A DNA stretch of 64,000 nucleotides, from contig CAWKAV010000010.1 of NCBI GenBank assembly GCA_963847735.1, positions 1-64,000 on the forward strand, in the 5' to 3' direction. The notes beneath the pieces were generated by a model that saw nothing but the letters and a program-made list of their open reading frames with translations, did no database searches and had not been told where the DNA came from. Made by a program: the position numbers and the translations under genes. Numbering within the stretch: position 1 is the stretch's first letter; every line of letters begins with the position of its first letter. The DNA comes from CAWKAV01 sp963847735 (lineage in GTDB: Bacteria > Desulfobacterota > Desulfuromonadia > Desulfuromonadales > BM103). This document shows, in pieces, positions 1 through 8,917 of the stretch.

Positions 1-40
1 GGGCAGAAAATCTTTCTGCCCCCGCTTTTTGGTTTTTTTT
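1..40 (+). terminator. Hairpin plus T-run terminator
   Basis: A 9-bp perfect stem (GGGCAGAAA/TTTCTGCCC, bases 1-21) is followed by two T runs on the plus strand. It would terminate a plus-strand gene lying left of the window. It could also serve the minus-strand glcF gene ending at 103, but the distal side is cut by the window edge. Confidence 0.6.
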
Positions 41-102
41 CTTCGCAAAGCCTGCCCGGTGCCGACCCAGCAGCAAAGGCCCATGACCGAGCCGCCCGGC
101 GA

Positions 103-1404
103 TCAATCCGGCGTTGCCATCCCCAGCAGTTCGGTGATATGGACCACCTGCTGCGGCATCCCGACCCGCTTCAAGCCCCAGGCCAGCTGCAGGTGGCAGC
201 CGGGGTTGGCGGTGACCAGCAGCTCGGCACCGGTCGCCATGACGTTCTCCAGCTTGCGGTCGAGGATCTGTTGACTCTCGCCGGTGTACTTGAGGCTGAA
301 GGTCGCGGCGCTGCCGCAGCACCAGCTGGCCTCGTTCAATTCCCGGTAGTCGACTCCCGGGATCGCCCGGATCAGGTCCCGCGGCTGCCTGCTGACCCCC
401 TGGGCGTGGCAGAGGTGGCAAGGTTCATGGTAGGTGACGACCTTGTCGACCGGGCGCAGTCCTTCCAGTCTCAAGCCCTGTTCCGCCAGAAATTCACTGA
501 CATCCTTTATCTTCGCCTTGAAGGCCGCCAGCTTGACGTGTTCGCCCGCTTCTTCGAGGAGCTCCTCGTACTCTTTCAGGGCCGCGCCGCAGCCGGCGCA
601 ATCGGTGACGATGGCGTCGACCTCGAGGTCCATGAACAGGTCGAGATTGTGGTGTGCCAGGCTGCGGGTGGTGCCGCGGTCGCCCTCGGTCAAATGGGGC
701 GCACCGCAGCACTTCTGGTCCTTCGGCGTGACCACTTCGAAGCCCTGATGAGTCAGCACGCGCACCGTCTGTCTCGACACCTCGGGATACATCAGGGTCA
801 TGATGCAGCCGAGGAAAAAGGCCACCCGGCCGCGCTGTTCGCCAACCGCCGGCACGACCTCCGGCAGCTGCGGGCGCAGGGGGGGGTGAAGCTCAGGCAT
901 CATGCCTTCGGCCTTGGCCACCCATTCGGGACCCAGCTTGAGCAGTTGCGAGTGACGCACCAACCACTGAATGCCGAGCTTCTGGTAAAGCCGCGCCGGC
1001 AGCATCGAGGTCTCGAGCAGGTCAGGATTGGTCAGCATCTTCTGCAGGACGAACGCGCGGAAGGTTTTGCCGACATGCTTGAGGGGGAAGAACTGATGTG
1101 CCTGGCTGCGACAGATTTCCATGACCTCGCCGGCCCGTACGCCGGACGGACAGGCGGTGGTGCAGGCCCGGCAGTCGAGGCAGAAAAACGCCTCTTCCCG
1201 GACCGACTCGGTGAACTCGAGTTTTTGCTCGGCAACCGCCCGGGCCAGGGCCACGCGGCCGCGGGGGCTGGAGCGCTCGCGGCCGGTCAGGGCGAAGGTC
1301 GGACAGGTCGGCAGGCAGAAGCCGCAGCGCATGCACTGCAACACATCGCCGTAGTCAGGCGCATCCTCGGTCGTGAAGTTGCCGAGCTTGTCAGTGTGAG
1401 ACAC
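103..1404 (-). CDS. glcF: GlcF-like (Fe-S) subunit of 2-hydroxyacid dehydrogenase
   Basis: This 433-residue iron-sulfur protein should take electrons from the FAD subunit encoded just upstream (GlcD) and pass them to the membrane quinone pool or another carrier during D-lactate/glycolate oxidation. Two ferredoxin-type 4Fe-4S motifs are visible: C24-x2-C27-x2-C30-x3-C34 and C75-x2-C78-x2-C81-x3-C85. Two CCG domains follow (CCGAPH in the middle, CCGSAAT near the C terminus). The start is GTG at 1404, 4-5 bases after a GAGGAGGG ribosome site, and overlaps the end of glcD by 14 bp, which suggests translational coupling. It is the last gene of the dctPQM-usp-glcD operon. Family assignment is firm; the exact 2-hydroxyacid substrate is inferred. 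Confidence 0.9.
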   Translation of the reverse strand: MSHTDKLGNFTTEDAPDYGDVLQCMRCGFCLPTCPTFALTGRERSSPRGRVALARAVAEQKLEFTESVREEAFFCLDCRACTTACPSGVRAGEVMEICRSQAHQFFPLKHVGKTFRAFVLQKMLTNPDLLETSMLPARLYQKLGIQWLVRHSQLLKLGPEWVAKAEGMMPELHPPLRPQLPEVVPAVGEQRGRVAFFLGCIMTLMYPEVSRQTVRVLTHQGFEVVTPKDQKCCGAPHLTEGDRGTTRSLAHHNLDLFMDLEVDAIVTDCAGCGAALKEYEELLEEAGEHVKLAAFKAKIKDVSEFLAEQGLRLEGLRPVDKVVTYHEPCHLCHAQGVSRQPRDLIRAIPGVDYRELNEASWCCGSAATFSLKYTGESQQILDRKLENVMATGAELLVTANPGCHLQLAWGLKRVGMPQQVVHITELLGMATPD

Positions 1405-2824
1405 GGAAGCCCTCCTCGATGTGCGGTGCGCTGCACGGATCGTCGTCGGCGAAAATCTTGCCGGGGTTGAGAATCCCCTTGGGGTCGAAGGCGCCCTTGA
1501 TGCGCTTCATCACCTTGACGCCGCCGGCGCCGATCTGCCGGGCCAGGTACTCCTTCTTGGCGAGGCCGATGCCGTGTTCCCCGGAGACGGTGCCACCCCA
1601 CGCCAGGACCTGGTCGTAGAGGTCGTCGTAGAAGGCATGGGCACGATGCATTTCATCGCTGTTGCGTTCATCACAGAGCACGGTCGGGTGCAGGTTGCCG
1701 TCTCCGGCATGGCCAAAGGTGCCCACCGTGAGGCCGTATTTGGCGGTAAGCCGCTCGATCTCGGCGAAGGTCTCGGCGAGCCGCGAACGCGGCACGGTGG
1801 CATCCTCGAGCAACGTGGTCGGTCTCACCCTGGCCAGGGCGGAGAGGGCCGTGCGCCGGGCCGCGGCTAGGCTGCCGGCCTCCTCGGCGCTCTTGGCGAC
1901 GTGGATCTCTGCCGCCTTGACCTGTTCCAGGATTGCCTTGACACCCTGGGCCTCTTCCTCGACCATCGCCGGGTGGCCGTCGACCTCGATCAGCAGGAGG
2001 GCCGCCATTTGGCGCGGCAGGCCGATCTTGACGTAGTCCTCGACGCAGTTGATGGTGGCCTTGTCCATGATCTCCATGGTCGAGGGGATGATCTTGGCGG
2101 CAATGATCTTCGAGACCGCTTCGCCGGCAGTGCGGACGTCATTGAAGTAGGCCAGGAAAGTGCGCTTGTCCTGGGGCGGCGGGATCAGCTTGACGGTGAT
2201 TTCGGTGATGATGCCGAGCGTCCCTTCGGAACCGACCAGCAGGTCCTTGAAAGAGTAGCCGGCGACATCCTTGACGCTCTTGCCTCCGGTGGTCAGGATA
2301 CTGCCGTCGGGCAGCACGCACTCGAGGGCCATGACGTAATCTCGGGTCACGCCGTACTTGAGCCCGCGCAGCCCGCCGGCGTCTTCCATGACGTTGCCGC
2401 CGAGCGTGGAAATTTTCTGTGAACCCGGATCGGGGGGGTAGAACAGCCCCTTGCCGGCCACGGCGTTGAACAGGTCGAGGGTGACAACGCCGGCCTCTAC
2501 CGTGGCGGTGAGGTTCTCCTCGTCGATTTCCAGGATCCGGTTCATCCGGTTGAGGCACAGGACCATGCCGCCCTTGACTGGTACGCTGCCACCGGAAAGA
2601 CCGGTCCCCGAGCCGCGCGGCACGATCGGCAGCCCTTCGTGCTGGGCGATCTCCATGGCGGCGAGAACGCCCTCGGTCGTGGTCGGGTAGACGGCAACTT
2701 CGGGGAGATGATGGACCCCCGGGGTGGAGTCATAACCGAGGACCAGCAGGTCCTCCTTCTCATGGGCGACGTTTGCTGCGCCAAGCTTGTCGATCAGGTG
2801 CTGAATGGCCGTTTTTGAAATCAT
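1391..2824 (-). CDS. glcD: FAD-linked 2-hydroxyacid (D-lactate/glycolate) dehydrogenase
   Basis: A 477-residue FAD-binding oxidoreductase of the GlcD/D-lactate dehydrogenase family. It has the PCMH-type FAD motif VPRGSGTGLSGG in the first quarter and the C-terminal FAD-oxidase signatures GHAGDGNLHP and SGEHGIG. It should oxidise a D-2-hydroxy acid to the 2-oxo acid and hand electrons to GlcF. The start chosen is ATG at 2824, preceded by AAGGA at good spacing; an in-frame start 48 bases upstream lacks a ribosome site. Co-transcription with a TRAP transporter for small organic acids, and an operator shared with the lut operon at 11.8 kb, make D-lactate the most likely substrate. Glycolate is the main alternative. 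The pairing resembles the Dld/GlcF pair in the Desulfovibrio lactate operon. Confidence 0.9.
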   Translation of the reverse strand: MISKTAIQHLIDKLGAANVAHEKEDLLVLGYDSTPGVHHLPEVAVYPTTTEGVLAAMEIAQHEGLPIVPRGSGTGLSGGSVPVKGGMVLCLNRMNRILEIDEENLTATVEAGVVTLDLFNAVAGKGLFYPPDPGSQKISTLGGNVMEDAGGLRGLKYGVTRDYVMALECVLPDGSILTTGGKSVKDVAGYSFKDLLVGSEGTLGIITEITVKLIPPPQDKRTFLAYFNDVRTAGEAVSKIIAAKIIPSTMEIMDKATINCVEDYVKIGLPRQMAALLLIEVDGHPAMVEEEAQGVKAILEQVKAAEIHVAKSAEEAGSLAAARRTALSALARVRPTTLLEDATVPRSRLAETFAEIERLTAKYGLTVGTFGHAGDGNLHPTVLCDERNSDEMHRAHAFYDDLYDQVLAWGGTVSGEHGIGLAKKEYLARQIGAGGVKVMKRIKGAFDPKGILNPGKIFADDDPCSAPHIEEGFRVSH

Positions 2825-2902
2825 GGCGTTGTCCTTAGAATGCCCAGGGTAGATGGAAATGAGCTGGTGCACCGGAAAGATATCCGATCGGAGCGCCGAT
2901 GG

Positions 2903-3412
2903 TCAGAACCCCTCTTCGTGGAAACCTGCCGGAATCCGCACCACCAAAACCGGCTGAGCGGCGCTGTGCAGCACCTTGCGGGTGGTGGAGCCGAGCAGCG
3001 CCTCGCCGAGAGCCGTGTGGCGGTGTGAGCCCATGATGATCAGGTCGGCAGCAGACTCTCTTGCCGCCGCCAGCACGACCTGGTCCGGCTGACCCTCTTC
3101 GATGCGGATCTCCTTGACCCGCTGGGCACACTGTGATTCGGAACCGCATTCCTTTTCGCACAGTCGGGCGATGCGTTCCCGCAACCGCTCCCTGGCCTGC
3201 AGCTGTGCCGCGTGATGCAGGCCTTCCGACTGCTGGTGGGAGATGTGCAGCTCCACCAGACTCCGGGCAAAGGTCGACAGGGGCTCCAGGGCCGAGACGG
3301 CGATGATCTGAGCGTCGTGCTGCTCGGCTATGGCCAGAGCGTAGCGGAACACATGCGGGGCACCGGCGTCCATGCCGGTCGCGTAGAGTATGTTTCTGAT
3401 TTTCGGCAACAT
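2903..3412 (-). CDS. Universal stress protein, UspA family
   Basis: A 169-residue single-domain Usp protein. The N terminus (KIRNILYATGMDAGAP) and the C-terminal nucleotide-binding stretch (IIMGSHRHTALGEALLGST followed by VLHSAAQPVLVV) fit the ATP-binding Usp subgroup. ATG at 3412 follows GGGGAGATCAAG. It lies between dctM (36-bp gap) and glcD (78-bp gap) in the same orientation. Usp genes are often linked to TRAP transporter genes, where they are thought to modulate transport; that role is inferred here. Confidence 0.88.
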   Translation of the reverse strand: MLPKIRNILYATGMDAGAPHVFRYALAIAEQHDAQIIAVSALEPLSTFARSLVELHISHQQSEGLHHAAQLQARERLRERIARLCEKECGSESQCAQRVKEIRIEEGQPDQVVLAAARESAADLIIMGSHRHTALGEALLGSTTRKVLHSAAQPVLVVRIPAGFHEEGF

Positions 3413-3448
3413 CTTGATCTCCCCGGCGGCTGTTAGAAGGTTGAAGAG

Positions 3449-4789
3449 TTAGTTGCCGAAAAACACATCCGGCAGCCAGGTGATGATTTCCGGAAAAGTG
3501 ATCATGAGCGCAAGCCCGATCAGCTGGATGATGACAAAAGGAATGATCCCCCGGTAAATGTCACCCATGGTGTATTCCGGTGGAGCCACCCCCTTGAAAT
3601 AGAACAGGGCATAGCCGAAGGGTGGTGTCAGAAACGATGTCTGCAGGTTGATGCAGACCAGCATGGCGAACCAGAGCGGGTTGAAATCGAGGTCCATGGC
3701 GATTGGTGTAAAGATGGGCACCACCACCAGGAGGATCGCCGCCCAGTCGATGAACATGCCGAGGAAGAAGACCACGCTCATCATGATGGCCAGGACCACG
3801 TAGGGGCTGACATCCATGCCGAGCAGGGCATCAGCGACCACGTCACCACCGCCCATGCTCAAAAACACGACGCTGAACAGTTTGCCACCGATGAACAGGG
3901 CCATAATCATGGCGGTGGTCCGGGCCGTTGAGATCGAGGACTGGGTCAGCACCTCCCAGTTGAGCTTGCGATTGAACAATGCCAGGACCATGGCCCCGAT
4001 GCAGCCGAGGGCTGCAGCCTCGGTCGGGGTGGCGACGCCGGCGAGGATCGTGCCCATGACCGTTAGAATCAAGCTGAATGGCGGCACAAAGCTTTTCATG
4101 GTCATGGCGAACTTCTGGCCAGCGGTGTGCGTGCGCTCTTCCCTCGGGATTGGCGGGCCGAGCTTGGGGTTGATACCGCAGCGCACGGCGACGTAGAGCA
4201 GGTACAACCCTGACAGGACCAGGCCGGGGAGAATCGCGCCGGCAAACAGGTTGCCCACCGAGGTCTCTTTGAGACCGGTCAGGCCGCCGTAGACCACCAG
4301 CATGATGCTTGGCGGGATCAGGATGCCTAGGGTGCCGGAAGAACAGATGATACCGGCTGACATGCCGCGCTCGTAACCCCGGCGCAGCAGGGCAGGTCCG
4401 GCCATCAGGCCCATTGCGACCACCGAGGCGCCGATGATGCCGGTGGTCGCAGCAAACACGGTCGAGACCACAATGACCGCCATCCCCAAGCCGCCACGCA
4501 GCCCTCCAAGGACTATGTACAGGGCATCGAACAGCCCTTCGGAGACCTTAGAGCGATCGAGGATCTGGGCCATGAAGATAAACAGCGGGACGGCCACCAG
4601 GGTGTAGTTAAGAAAAATCCCCCAGGCGTTGTTGACGAAAAGATCGAGCAGGGCAGGGACGTTGAAACCGTTATCGATCAGGCCATAGAGGGTCGCCACG
4701 CCAGCGAGCGTGACTGCCAGGGGGTGCCCGAGGGCTATGGCGAGCACCAGGGTGCCGAACATCAGAATGGTTAGAACTTCTGGACTCAT
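3449..4789 (-). CDS. dctM: TRAP transporter large permease (DctM)
   Basis: A 446-residue, very hydrophobic protein of the DctM family with about a dozen predicted membrane segments. Typical patches are visible: TGIIGASVVAMG, GILIPPSIMLVVYG, and near the end LQTSFLTPPFGYALFYFKG. It is the Na+- or H+-coupled channel subunit of a tripartite ATP-independent periplasmic transporter. ATG at 4789 follows GGAGATA. It lies 27 bp downstream of the small permease gene and belongs to the dctP-dctQ-dctM block that precedes the 2-hydroxyacid dehydrogenase. Confidence 0.93.
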   Translation of the reverse strand: MSPEVLTILMFGTLVLAIALGHPLAVTLAGVATLYGLIDNGFNVPALLDLFVNNAWGIFLNYTLVAVPLFIFMAQILDRSKVSEGLFDALYIVLGGLRGGLGMAVIVVSTVFAATTGIIGASVVAMGLMAGPALLRRGYERGMSAGIICSSGTLGILIPPSIMLVVYGGLTGLKETSVGNLFAGAILPGLVLSGLYLLYVAVRCGINPKLGPPIPREERTHTAGQKFAMTMKSFVPPFSLILTVMGTILAGVATPTEAAALGCIGAMVLALFNRKLNWEVLTQSSISTARTTAMIMALFIGGKLFSVVFLSMGGGDVVADALLGMDVSPYVVLAIMMSVVFFLGMFIDWAAILLVVVPIFTPIAMDLDFNPLWFAMLVCINLQTSFLTPPFGYALFYFKGVAPPEYTMGDIYRGIIPFVIIQLIGLALMITFPEIITWLPDVFFGN

Positions 4790-4816
4790 AATAGCGTATC
4801 TCCGGGAGACGTGCGG

Positions 4817-5314
4817 TTAGTCGTTACTGCGCAGGGCGCTGAAATCCTGAATCAGCCTGGCCAGGCCCTGCAGTAGCAGGAGGGTAAACCCGATCGCCAT
4901 CAGTGCCTTGTAAGGATAAACGGCCGGTGCCCAGGACGAGGAAGCGAGCTCCCGCATTCCCCACGAGGTGGCGGCATACTTGATCGACCAGATGGTCAAC
5001 AGGCCAATGGTCGGAATGAAGATCACCAGATTGGTGACGATGCGCAACAGCGTCCGAATCCTGATCGGCAATCTGGCTTCGAAAACATCGATGGCTACGT
5101 GCCCGTCATGCTTGTGCGCGTATGCCAGTCCGAGCATGAAGTGAACACCATACAGGAAAGTCGTCATCTCGAAGCCCCAGGAGGTCGGAGCATCGAAGAC
5201 GTAGCGCATGAACACTTCGTAGACGACGACAGCGACCAGGGGGAGAATCAGGTAGGAACTGGTGACGCCGATCTTCTCGTTAAGGGCGTCGATCGAGCGG
5301 GATATGATTTGCAT
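4817..5314 (-). CDS. dctQ: TRAP transporter small permease (DctQ)
   Basis: A 165-residue membrane protein with four hydrophobic segments, the normal size for DctQ. The conserved stretch VYEVFMRYVFDAPTSWGFEMT is the DctQ signature region. It forms the membrane complex with DctM and docks the periplasmic binding protein. ATG at 5314 follows a GAGG-type ribosome site. It lies between dctP and dctM on the same strand. Confidence 0.9.
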   Translation of the reverse strand: MQIISRSIDALNEKIGVTSSYLILPLVAVVVYEVFMRYVFDAPTSWGFEMTTFLYGVHFMLGLAYAHKHDGHVAIDVFEARLPIRIRTLLRIVTNLVIFIPTIGLLTIWSIKYAATSWGMRELASSSWAPAVYPYKALMAIGFTLLLLQGLARLIQDFSALRSND

Positions 5315-5395
5315 AGGAAACCTCTTGGCGTTTACGCGATTCCCGGGATAAAGGGCGGCGAGGGCCCTTTGAGCCCTCGCCGCGGTTGAGCAAGA

Positions 5396-6556
5396 TTACT
5401 GCAGTCGTTTGCCGTTGATAAAGTCGTCAATCGGCCAGGGGGTCAGGCCGCTACGGATTTCACGCCACTCGGCGAAATCCTTCTTGAACAGCTCCTGGGA
5501 GTCGAGAGTTTTCTTGACGTCGGGATGCTTGGCTTTGAGCTCCTCCAGGTATTCCTTGGTCCGTTTGGCGAAGGAGGTAATGGCCTCATCGTCCATGCGC
5601 ACGAACTCGACTTTCTGCTTGAACAGCTTGATCGCCTCGATGTTCAGGTTCTCCTGCCATGCAGAGGACCACAACTGGGTTTCCTTGGCGGCGATGTCGA
5701 CAATCCATTTCAGGTCGGCCGGCAGCTTGTCCCAGGCGTCCTTGTTGATGAAGAAGGCACACTGAACCGAAGGCTGATGCACGCCAGGTTCGATGACGTA
5801 CTTGGTGATTTCGTCAAAACCCATCGGGTAATTGATGGCGGGGGAGCTGAATTCGGCGGCATCGATGACGCCACGCTCGAGAGCCAGGTAGACTTCACCG
5901 CCCGGCAGTGGCGTTACCGAAGCACCCAAGCTGTTGAGGATGTCCATGTACCATCCGGGAGTACGGACGCGCATCCCTTTGAAGTCAGCCATCTTGCTGG
6001 CCTTCTTGTTGGAGAACAGGCCCATTTCCTGGCCGCCGTTGCCGCCGGGCAGGGCATAGAGGTTGTAACGGCCATACAGTTCCTGCATCTGCTCGAGACC
6101 GCCGCGCTCGTACAGCCAGATGTTGTAGCCCTCTGTGTCGAGACCGAAGGGAACCGAGGCGAAGGAGACAAAGTTTTCGTTCTTGCCTTTCCAATAGCCG
6201 GGCCAGTCATGACCGATTTCGGCAGAACCCTTGCTGACCGCGTCGAAGCTTTCCATGGCACCGACCAGTTCGCCGGCCGAGAACAGTTTGATTTCAAGGC
6301 GGCCACCCGAAGCCAGGGCCACGGAGTCGGCAAAATGCTGGGCCATATCGTAGAAGAGCAGGCCCTTCGACCAGGGCATAACCATTTTCCACTTGAATTC
6401 TTCCGTAGAAGCTTTGATGGTGCGCAGTTCCTTCTTGACCTCCTCGTGACGCTTGTCGGCACCGAATTTCTCGCGCTTGGCGGCGAAGGCTGCTGGTGCC
6501 ACCACCAGGCTTGCTACGACCAATAGGCCAACCAACAATTTCATTCGTTTCAACAT
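5396..6556 (-). CDS. dctP: TRAP transporter solute-binding protein (DctP)
   Basis: A 386-residue periplasmic binding protein with a Sec signal peptide ending near AFA-AKRE. The family hallmark arginine loop (MRVRTPGWY) and the region YLALERGVIDAAEFSSPAINYPMG resemble binding proteins for 2-oxo and 2-hydroxy monocarboxylates (TakP/lactate type) more than C4-dicarboxylate DctP. ATG at 6556 follows GAGGAGGTAAC. It is the first gene of the operon and lies behind the promoter/operator at 6640-6688. With glcD/glcF downstream, uptake of lactate or a related 2-hydroxy acid is the best inference. Confidence 0.9.
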   Translation of the reverse strand: MLKRMKLLVGLLVVASLVVAPAAFAAKREKFGADKRHEEVKKELRTIKASTEEFKWKMVMPWSKGLLFYDMAQHFADSVALASGGRLEIKLFSAGELVGAMESFDAVSKGSAEIGHDWPGYWKGKNENFVSFASVPFGLDTEGYNIWLYERGGLEQMQELYGRYNLYALPGGNGGQEMGLFSNKKASKMADFKGMRVRTPGWYMDILNSLGASVTPLPGGEVYLALERGVIDAAEFSSPAINYPMGFDEITKYVIEPGVHQPSVQCAFFINKDAWDKLPADLKWIVDIAAKETQLWSSAWQENLNIEAIKLFKQKVEFVRMDDEAITSFAKRTKEYLEELKAKHPDVKKTLDSQELFKKDFAEWREIRSGLTPWPIDDFINGKRLQ

Positions 6557-6635
6557 GTTACCTCCTCTTGCTGGGATGTGAATAGAATGGGTTCGCGGTT
6601 GTTGCCCCGACGACCCGCTTAAGCGACATGACCAT

Positions 6636-6688
6636 TAAATGGTAAGACCAATTATGGCAACCATAGTTCAGGTTCATGCCAACGTCAA
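6636..6688 (-). promoter_or_regulatory. Promoter and GntR-type operator of the TRAP-glcDF operon
   Basis: On the minus strand a -35 box TTGACG (6683-6688) and a -10 box TATGGT (6660-6665) are separated by exactly 17 bp. Just downstream lies TGGTNNNACCA within AATGGTAAGACCAATT (plus strand, about 6638-6653). The core TGGTAAGACCA at 6640-6650 is identical to the one at the lutC promoter (11798-11816). The shape matches operators of the PdhR/LldR branch of GntR-FCD regulators, and its place near +1 implies repression. No such regulator is encoded in the window. Confidence 0.75.
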
Positions 6689-6778
6689 GAAAAAAACAAA
6701 CACTGTTTTTTGCTTTTATGTCGTTGTTCTGCATCCCGAGCGGATATCGCCAGTGATCGCGGGAGTGCAGTGACGACT

Positions 6779-8122
6779 TTATTTCGGACGGCCAATATGC
6801 TGGCGCAGTCCTTTGAGTTTGCGTGACGCTGTGGCCTGACTGATGCCGAGAGCGCTGGCGACCTTGCGGGTAGTGCCGAGGCGCTGCATGGCGTTCAGCA
6901 GGATTTCATTCTCGTAATTCTGCAGCATGTCCTGCAGACGGCGGGTCTCTCCGCCGAACTGCATACCGGCGAGGTCCTGGCTGTCCAGATGGTCGATGAC
7001 GTCACTGCGTGAAGTGACGATCAGGCGTTCCACAGTGTTTTCCAACTCCCTGATGTTCCCCTTCCATGGGAGCATGCTCATCTGCTGCAGGACCCGTCGG
7101 CTGATGCGCTTGTAACTCTGGTACTTGCGGTTGTAGTGATCGACGAAGTAGTCGATCAGCAGGGGGATGTCTTCGCGCCGCTCGCGCAGTGGCGGCAGGT
7201 GGATCGGTACGACGTTAAGCCGGTAGTAGAGGTCCTCGCGAAAGCGGCCGGTGGCGACCTGGGCCGCCAGATCACGGTTGGAGGCTGCGATCAGGCGGAT
7301 ATCCACCGTCTGCGGTTCGCGGCCGCCGATTTTATAAAAGGTTTGGTCCTGCAGGACGTTAAGCAGCTTGGCCTGGAGGTGCAGTGGCAGTTCGCCGATT
7401 TCATCGAGGAACAGGGTGCCGCCGTCCGCATGCTGCAGCAGCCCGTCCTTGCCCTTGCGGTTGGCACCGGTGAATGCTCCCGGCTCGTGGCCGAACAGCT
7501 CGGCCTCGAGCAGGTTCTCAGGGATCGCTGCGCAGTTGACCTGCAGCAGCGGGCGCTGCTTGCGGTCGCTGGCACGGTGCACGAGCCTTGCGAGCAGCCC
7601 CTTGCCGACCCCCGACTCGCCCGACAGCAGGATGGTCGAATCGGTTTTGGCGACGCGCAGGGCCAGGTCGATAATGCTGGTCATGCGCTCCGACGAGGTG
7701 ATCATGTCCTCATCGATGAGCATCTGGCTGCGGGCGGTGTCGGCGTCGATGGATTTGCTGTACTGGACGACCGTCAGGTCCCAGATGGTGTTGACGATGT
7801 AGCGGATCTCCCCCCTAGAACCGAAGATCGGCTTCCCCTTGACCAGCAGCTTGCGGCCGCTCTTGGTGGAGTAGGTCGCAGTGACCGGTGTCTTGCGTTC
7901 CATGACCAGCAGGCTGGCCGAACCGGTAAAGTAGTTACCCGGGCCGACCAGGTCCCTGAGATTACGCCCGACCAGTTCGGCGTTGGTAAAGCCGGACATC
8001 TCCTCGAAGGTCCGGTTGACGCGAATCGTCACACCCTGGCCATTCACCAGGTAGATGCCGTTGTCGACGTTGTCGAAGACCAGCTCGAGAAGTTCCTTGT
8101 CGAGATCGGTTGTCGCGGTCAA
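6779..8122 (-). CDS. PAS-domain sigma-54-dependent transcriptional activator
   Basis: About 447 residues: an N-terminal PAS domain (roughly the first 110 residues), an AAA+ sigma-54 activation domain with Walker A GESGVGKGLLAR, the GAFTGA loop and the DEIGELP region, and a C-terminal HTH of TyrR/PrpR style (KVASALGISQATASRKLKGL). There is no receiver domain, so a small ligand sensed by PAS is likely. I prefer a TTG start at 8122 after GGGGAAG; another TTG at 8161 would overlap the upstream stop. It is the last gene of the hydroxybutyrate operon, whose promoter is a strong -24/-12 type, so it is very probably its own operon's activator. The palindromes at 11615 and 11686 are candidate binding sites. 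Confidence 0.88.
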   Translation of the reverse strand: MTATTDLDKELLELVFDNVDNGIYLVNGQGVTIRVNRTFEEMSGFTNAELVGRNLRDLVGPGNYFTGSASLLVMERKTPVTATYSTKSGRKLLVKGKPIFGSRGEIRYIVNTIWDLTVVQYSKSIDADTARSQMLIDEDMITSSERMTSIIDLALRVAKTDSTILLSGESGVGKGLLARLVHRASDRKQRPLLQVNCAAIPENLLEAELFGHEPGAFTGANRKGKDGLLQHADGGTLFLDEIGELPLHLQAKLLNVLQDQTFYKIGGREPQTVDIRLIAASNRDLAAQVATGRFREDLYYRLNVVPIHLPPLRERREDIPLLIDYFVDHYNRKYQSYKRISRRVLQQMSMLPWKGNIRELENTVERLIVTSRSDVIDHLDSQDLAGMQFGGETRRLQDMLQNYENEILLNAMQRLGTTRKVASALGISQATASRKLKGLRQHIGRPK

Positions 8123-8135
8123 GGGGCTTCCCCGT

Positions 8136-8894
8136 TCAGCAGGCGGTCCAGCCGCAGTCAATGGTGAAGTCGCTGCCGGTCATGCAACCGGCAGCGTCGG
8201 AGCAGAGATAGAGCACGGCGGCCCCGATCTCATGCGGTTCGATCATCTTCTTGATCGCGGCCTTCTTGAGCATGACGCTGCCTATCACTTCATCCCGGGG
8301 GATGCCGTGAGTGGCCGCCTGGGCATCGATCTGGTTGTCGACCAAAGGCGTGCGCACGTAGCCCGGGCAGATCGCATTGACCGTGATGCCGTGCGGTCCG
8401 CCTTCCAGGGCGGTGGTCTTGGTCAGCCCCATGATGCCGTGCTTGGCGCTGATGTAGGCAGACTTGAATTCGCTGGCACGCAGGCCATGCACCGAGCTGA
8501 TATTGATGATCCGGCCCCAGCCGGCGGCCTTCATGTGCGGCCAGGCATACTTGGTGAGCAGGAAAGGCGCGGTCAGCATGAGGCGGATCATGAAGTCCCA
8601 CTTGTCCTCGGGGAAGTCTTCCACCGGGCTGACATGCTGAATGCCGGCGTTGTTGACCAGGACGTCGACCGAGCCATACCTGGCGACCGCGGCATCGATC
8701 AGGGCCTTACAGGCGGCCCGGTCGGTGAGGTCGGCATGGACGAAGTGCGCGCCGAGCCGTTCGGCTTCTGTTTTTCCGGCCTCGGCGTTGACGTCGGCCA
8801 TGACCAGGCGATAGCCAGCTCCGGCCAAAGCCTCGGCGACGGCCAGGCCGATACCGCTGGCGGCACCGGTGACAACAGCAACTCTCTGTGACAT
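8136..8894 (-). CDS. bdhA: 3-Hydroxybutyrate dehydrogenase (SDR)
   Basis: A 252-residue classical short-chain dehydrogenase with the cofactor motif TGAASGIG near the N terminus, NNAG, the catalytic Ser in INISSVHG, and YISAKHG (Tyr-x3-Lys). The pattern HVSPVEDFPEDKWD and the C-terminal GSDFTIDCGWTA are typical of D-3-hydroxybutyrate dehydrogenases, which interconvert 3-hydroxybutyrate and acetoacetate with NAD. ATG at 8894 follows AGGAGAACCTGC. It lies directly downstream of the CoA transferase gene, which would activate the acetoacetate produced. Confidence 0.9.
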   Translation of the reverse strand: MSQRVAVVTGAASGIGLAVAEALAGAGYRLVMADVNAEAGKTEAERLGAHFVHADLTDRAACKALIDAAVARYGSVDVLVNNAGIQHVSPVEDFPEDKWDFMIRLMLTAPFLLTKYAWPHMKAAGWGRIINISSVHGLRASEFKSAYISAKHGIMGLTKTTALEGGPHGITVNAICPGYVRTPLVDNQIDAQAATHGIPRDEVIGSVMLKKAAIKKMIEPHEIGAAVLYLCSDAAGCMTGSDFTIDCGWTAC

Positions 8895-8917
8895 GCAGGT
8901 TCTCCTTATAGGTAAAA

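Noticed and set aside
139..1470. Long plus-strand open frame (443 codons) opposite glcF
   Set aside because: Antisense shadow of a G+C-rich gene; no ribosome site and no family motif, while the minus-strand gene has clear Fe-S motifs.
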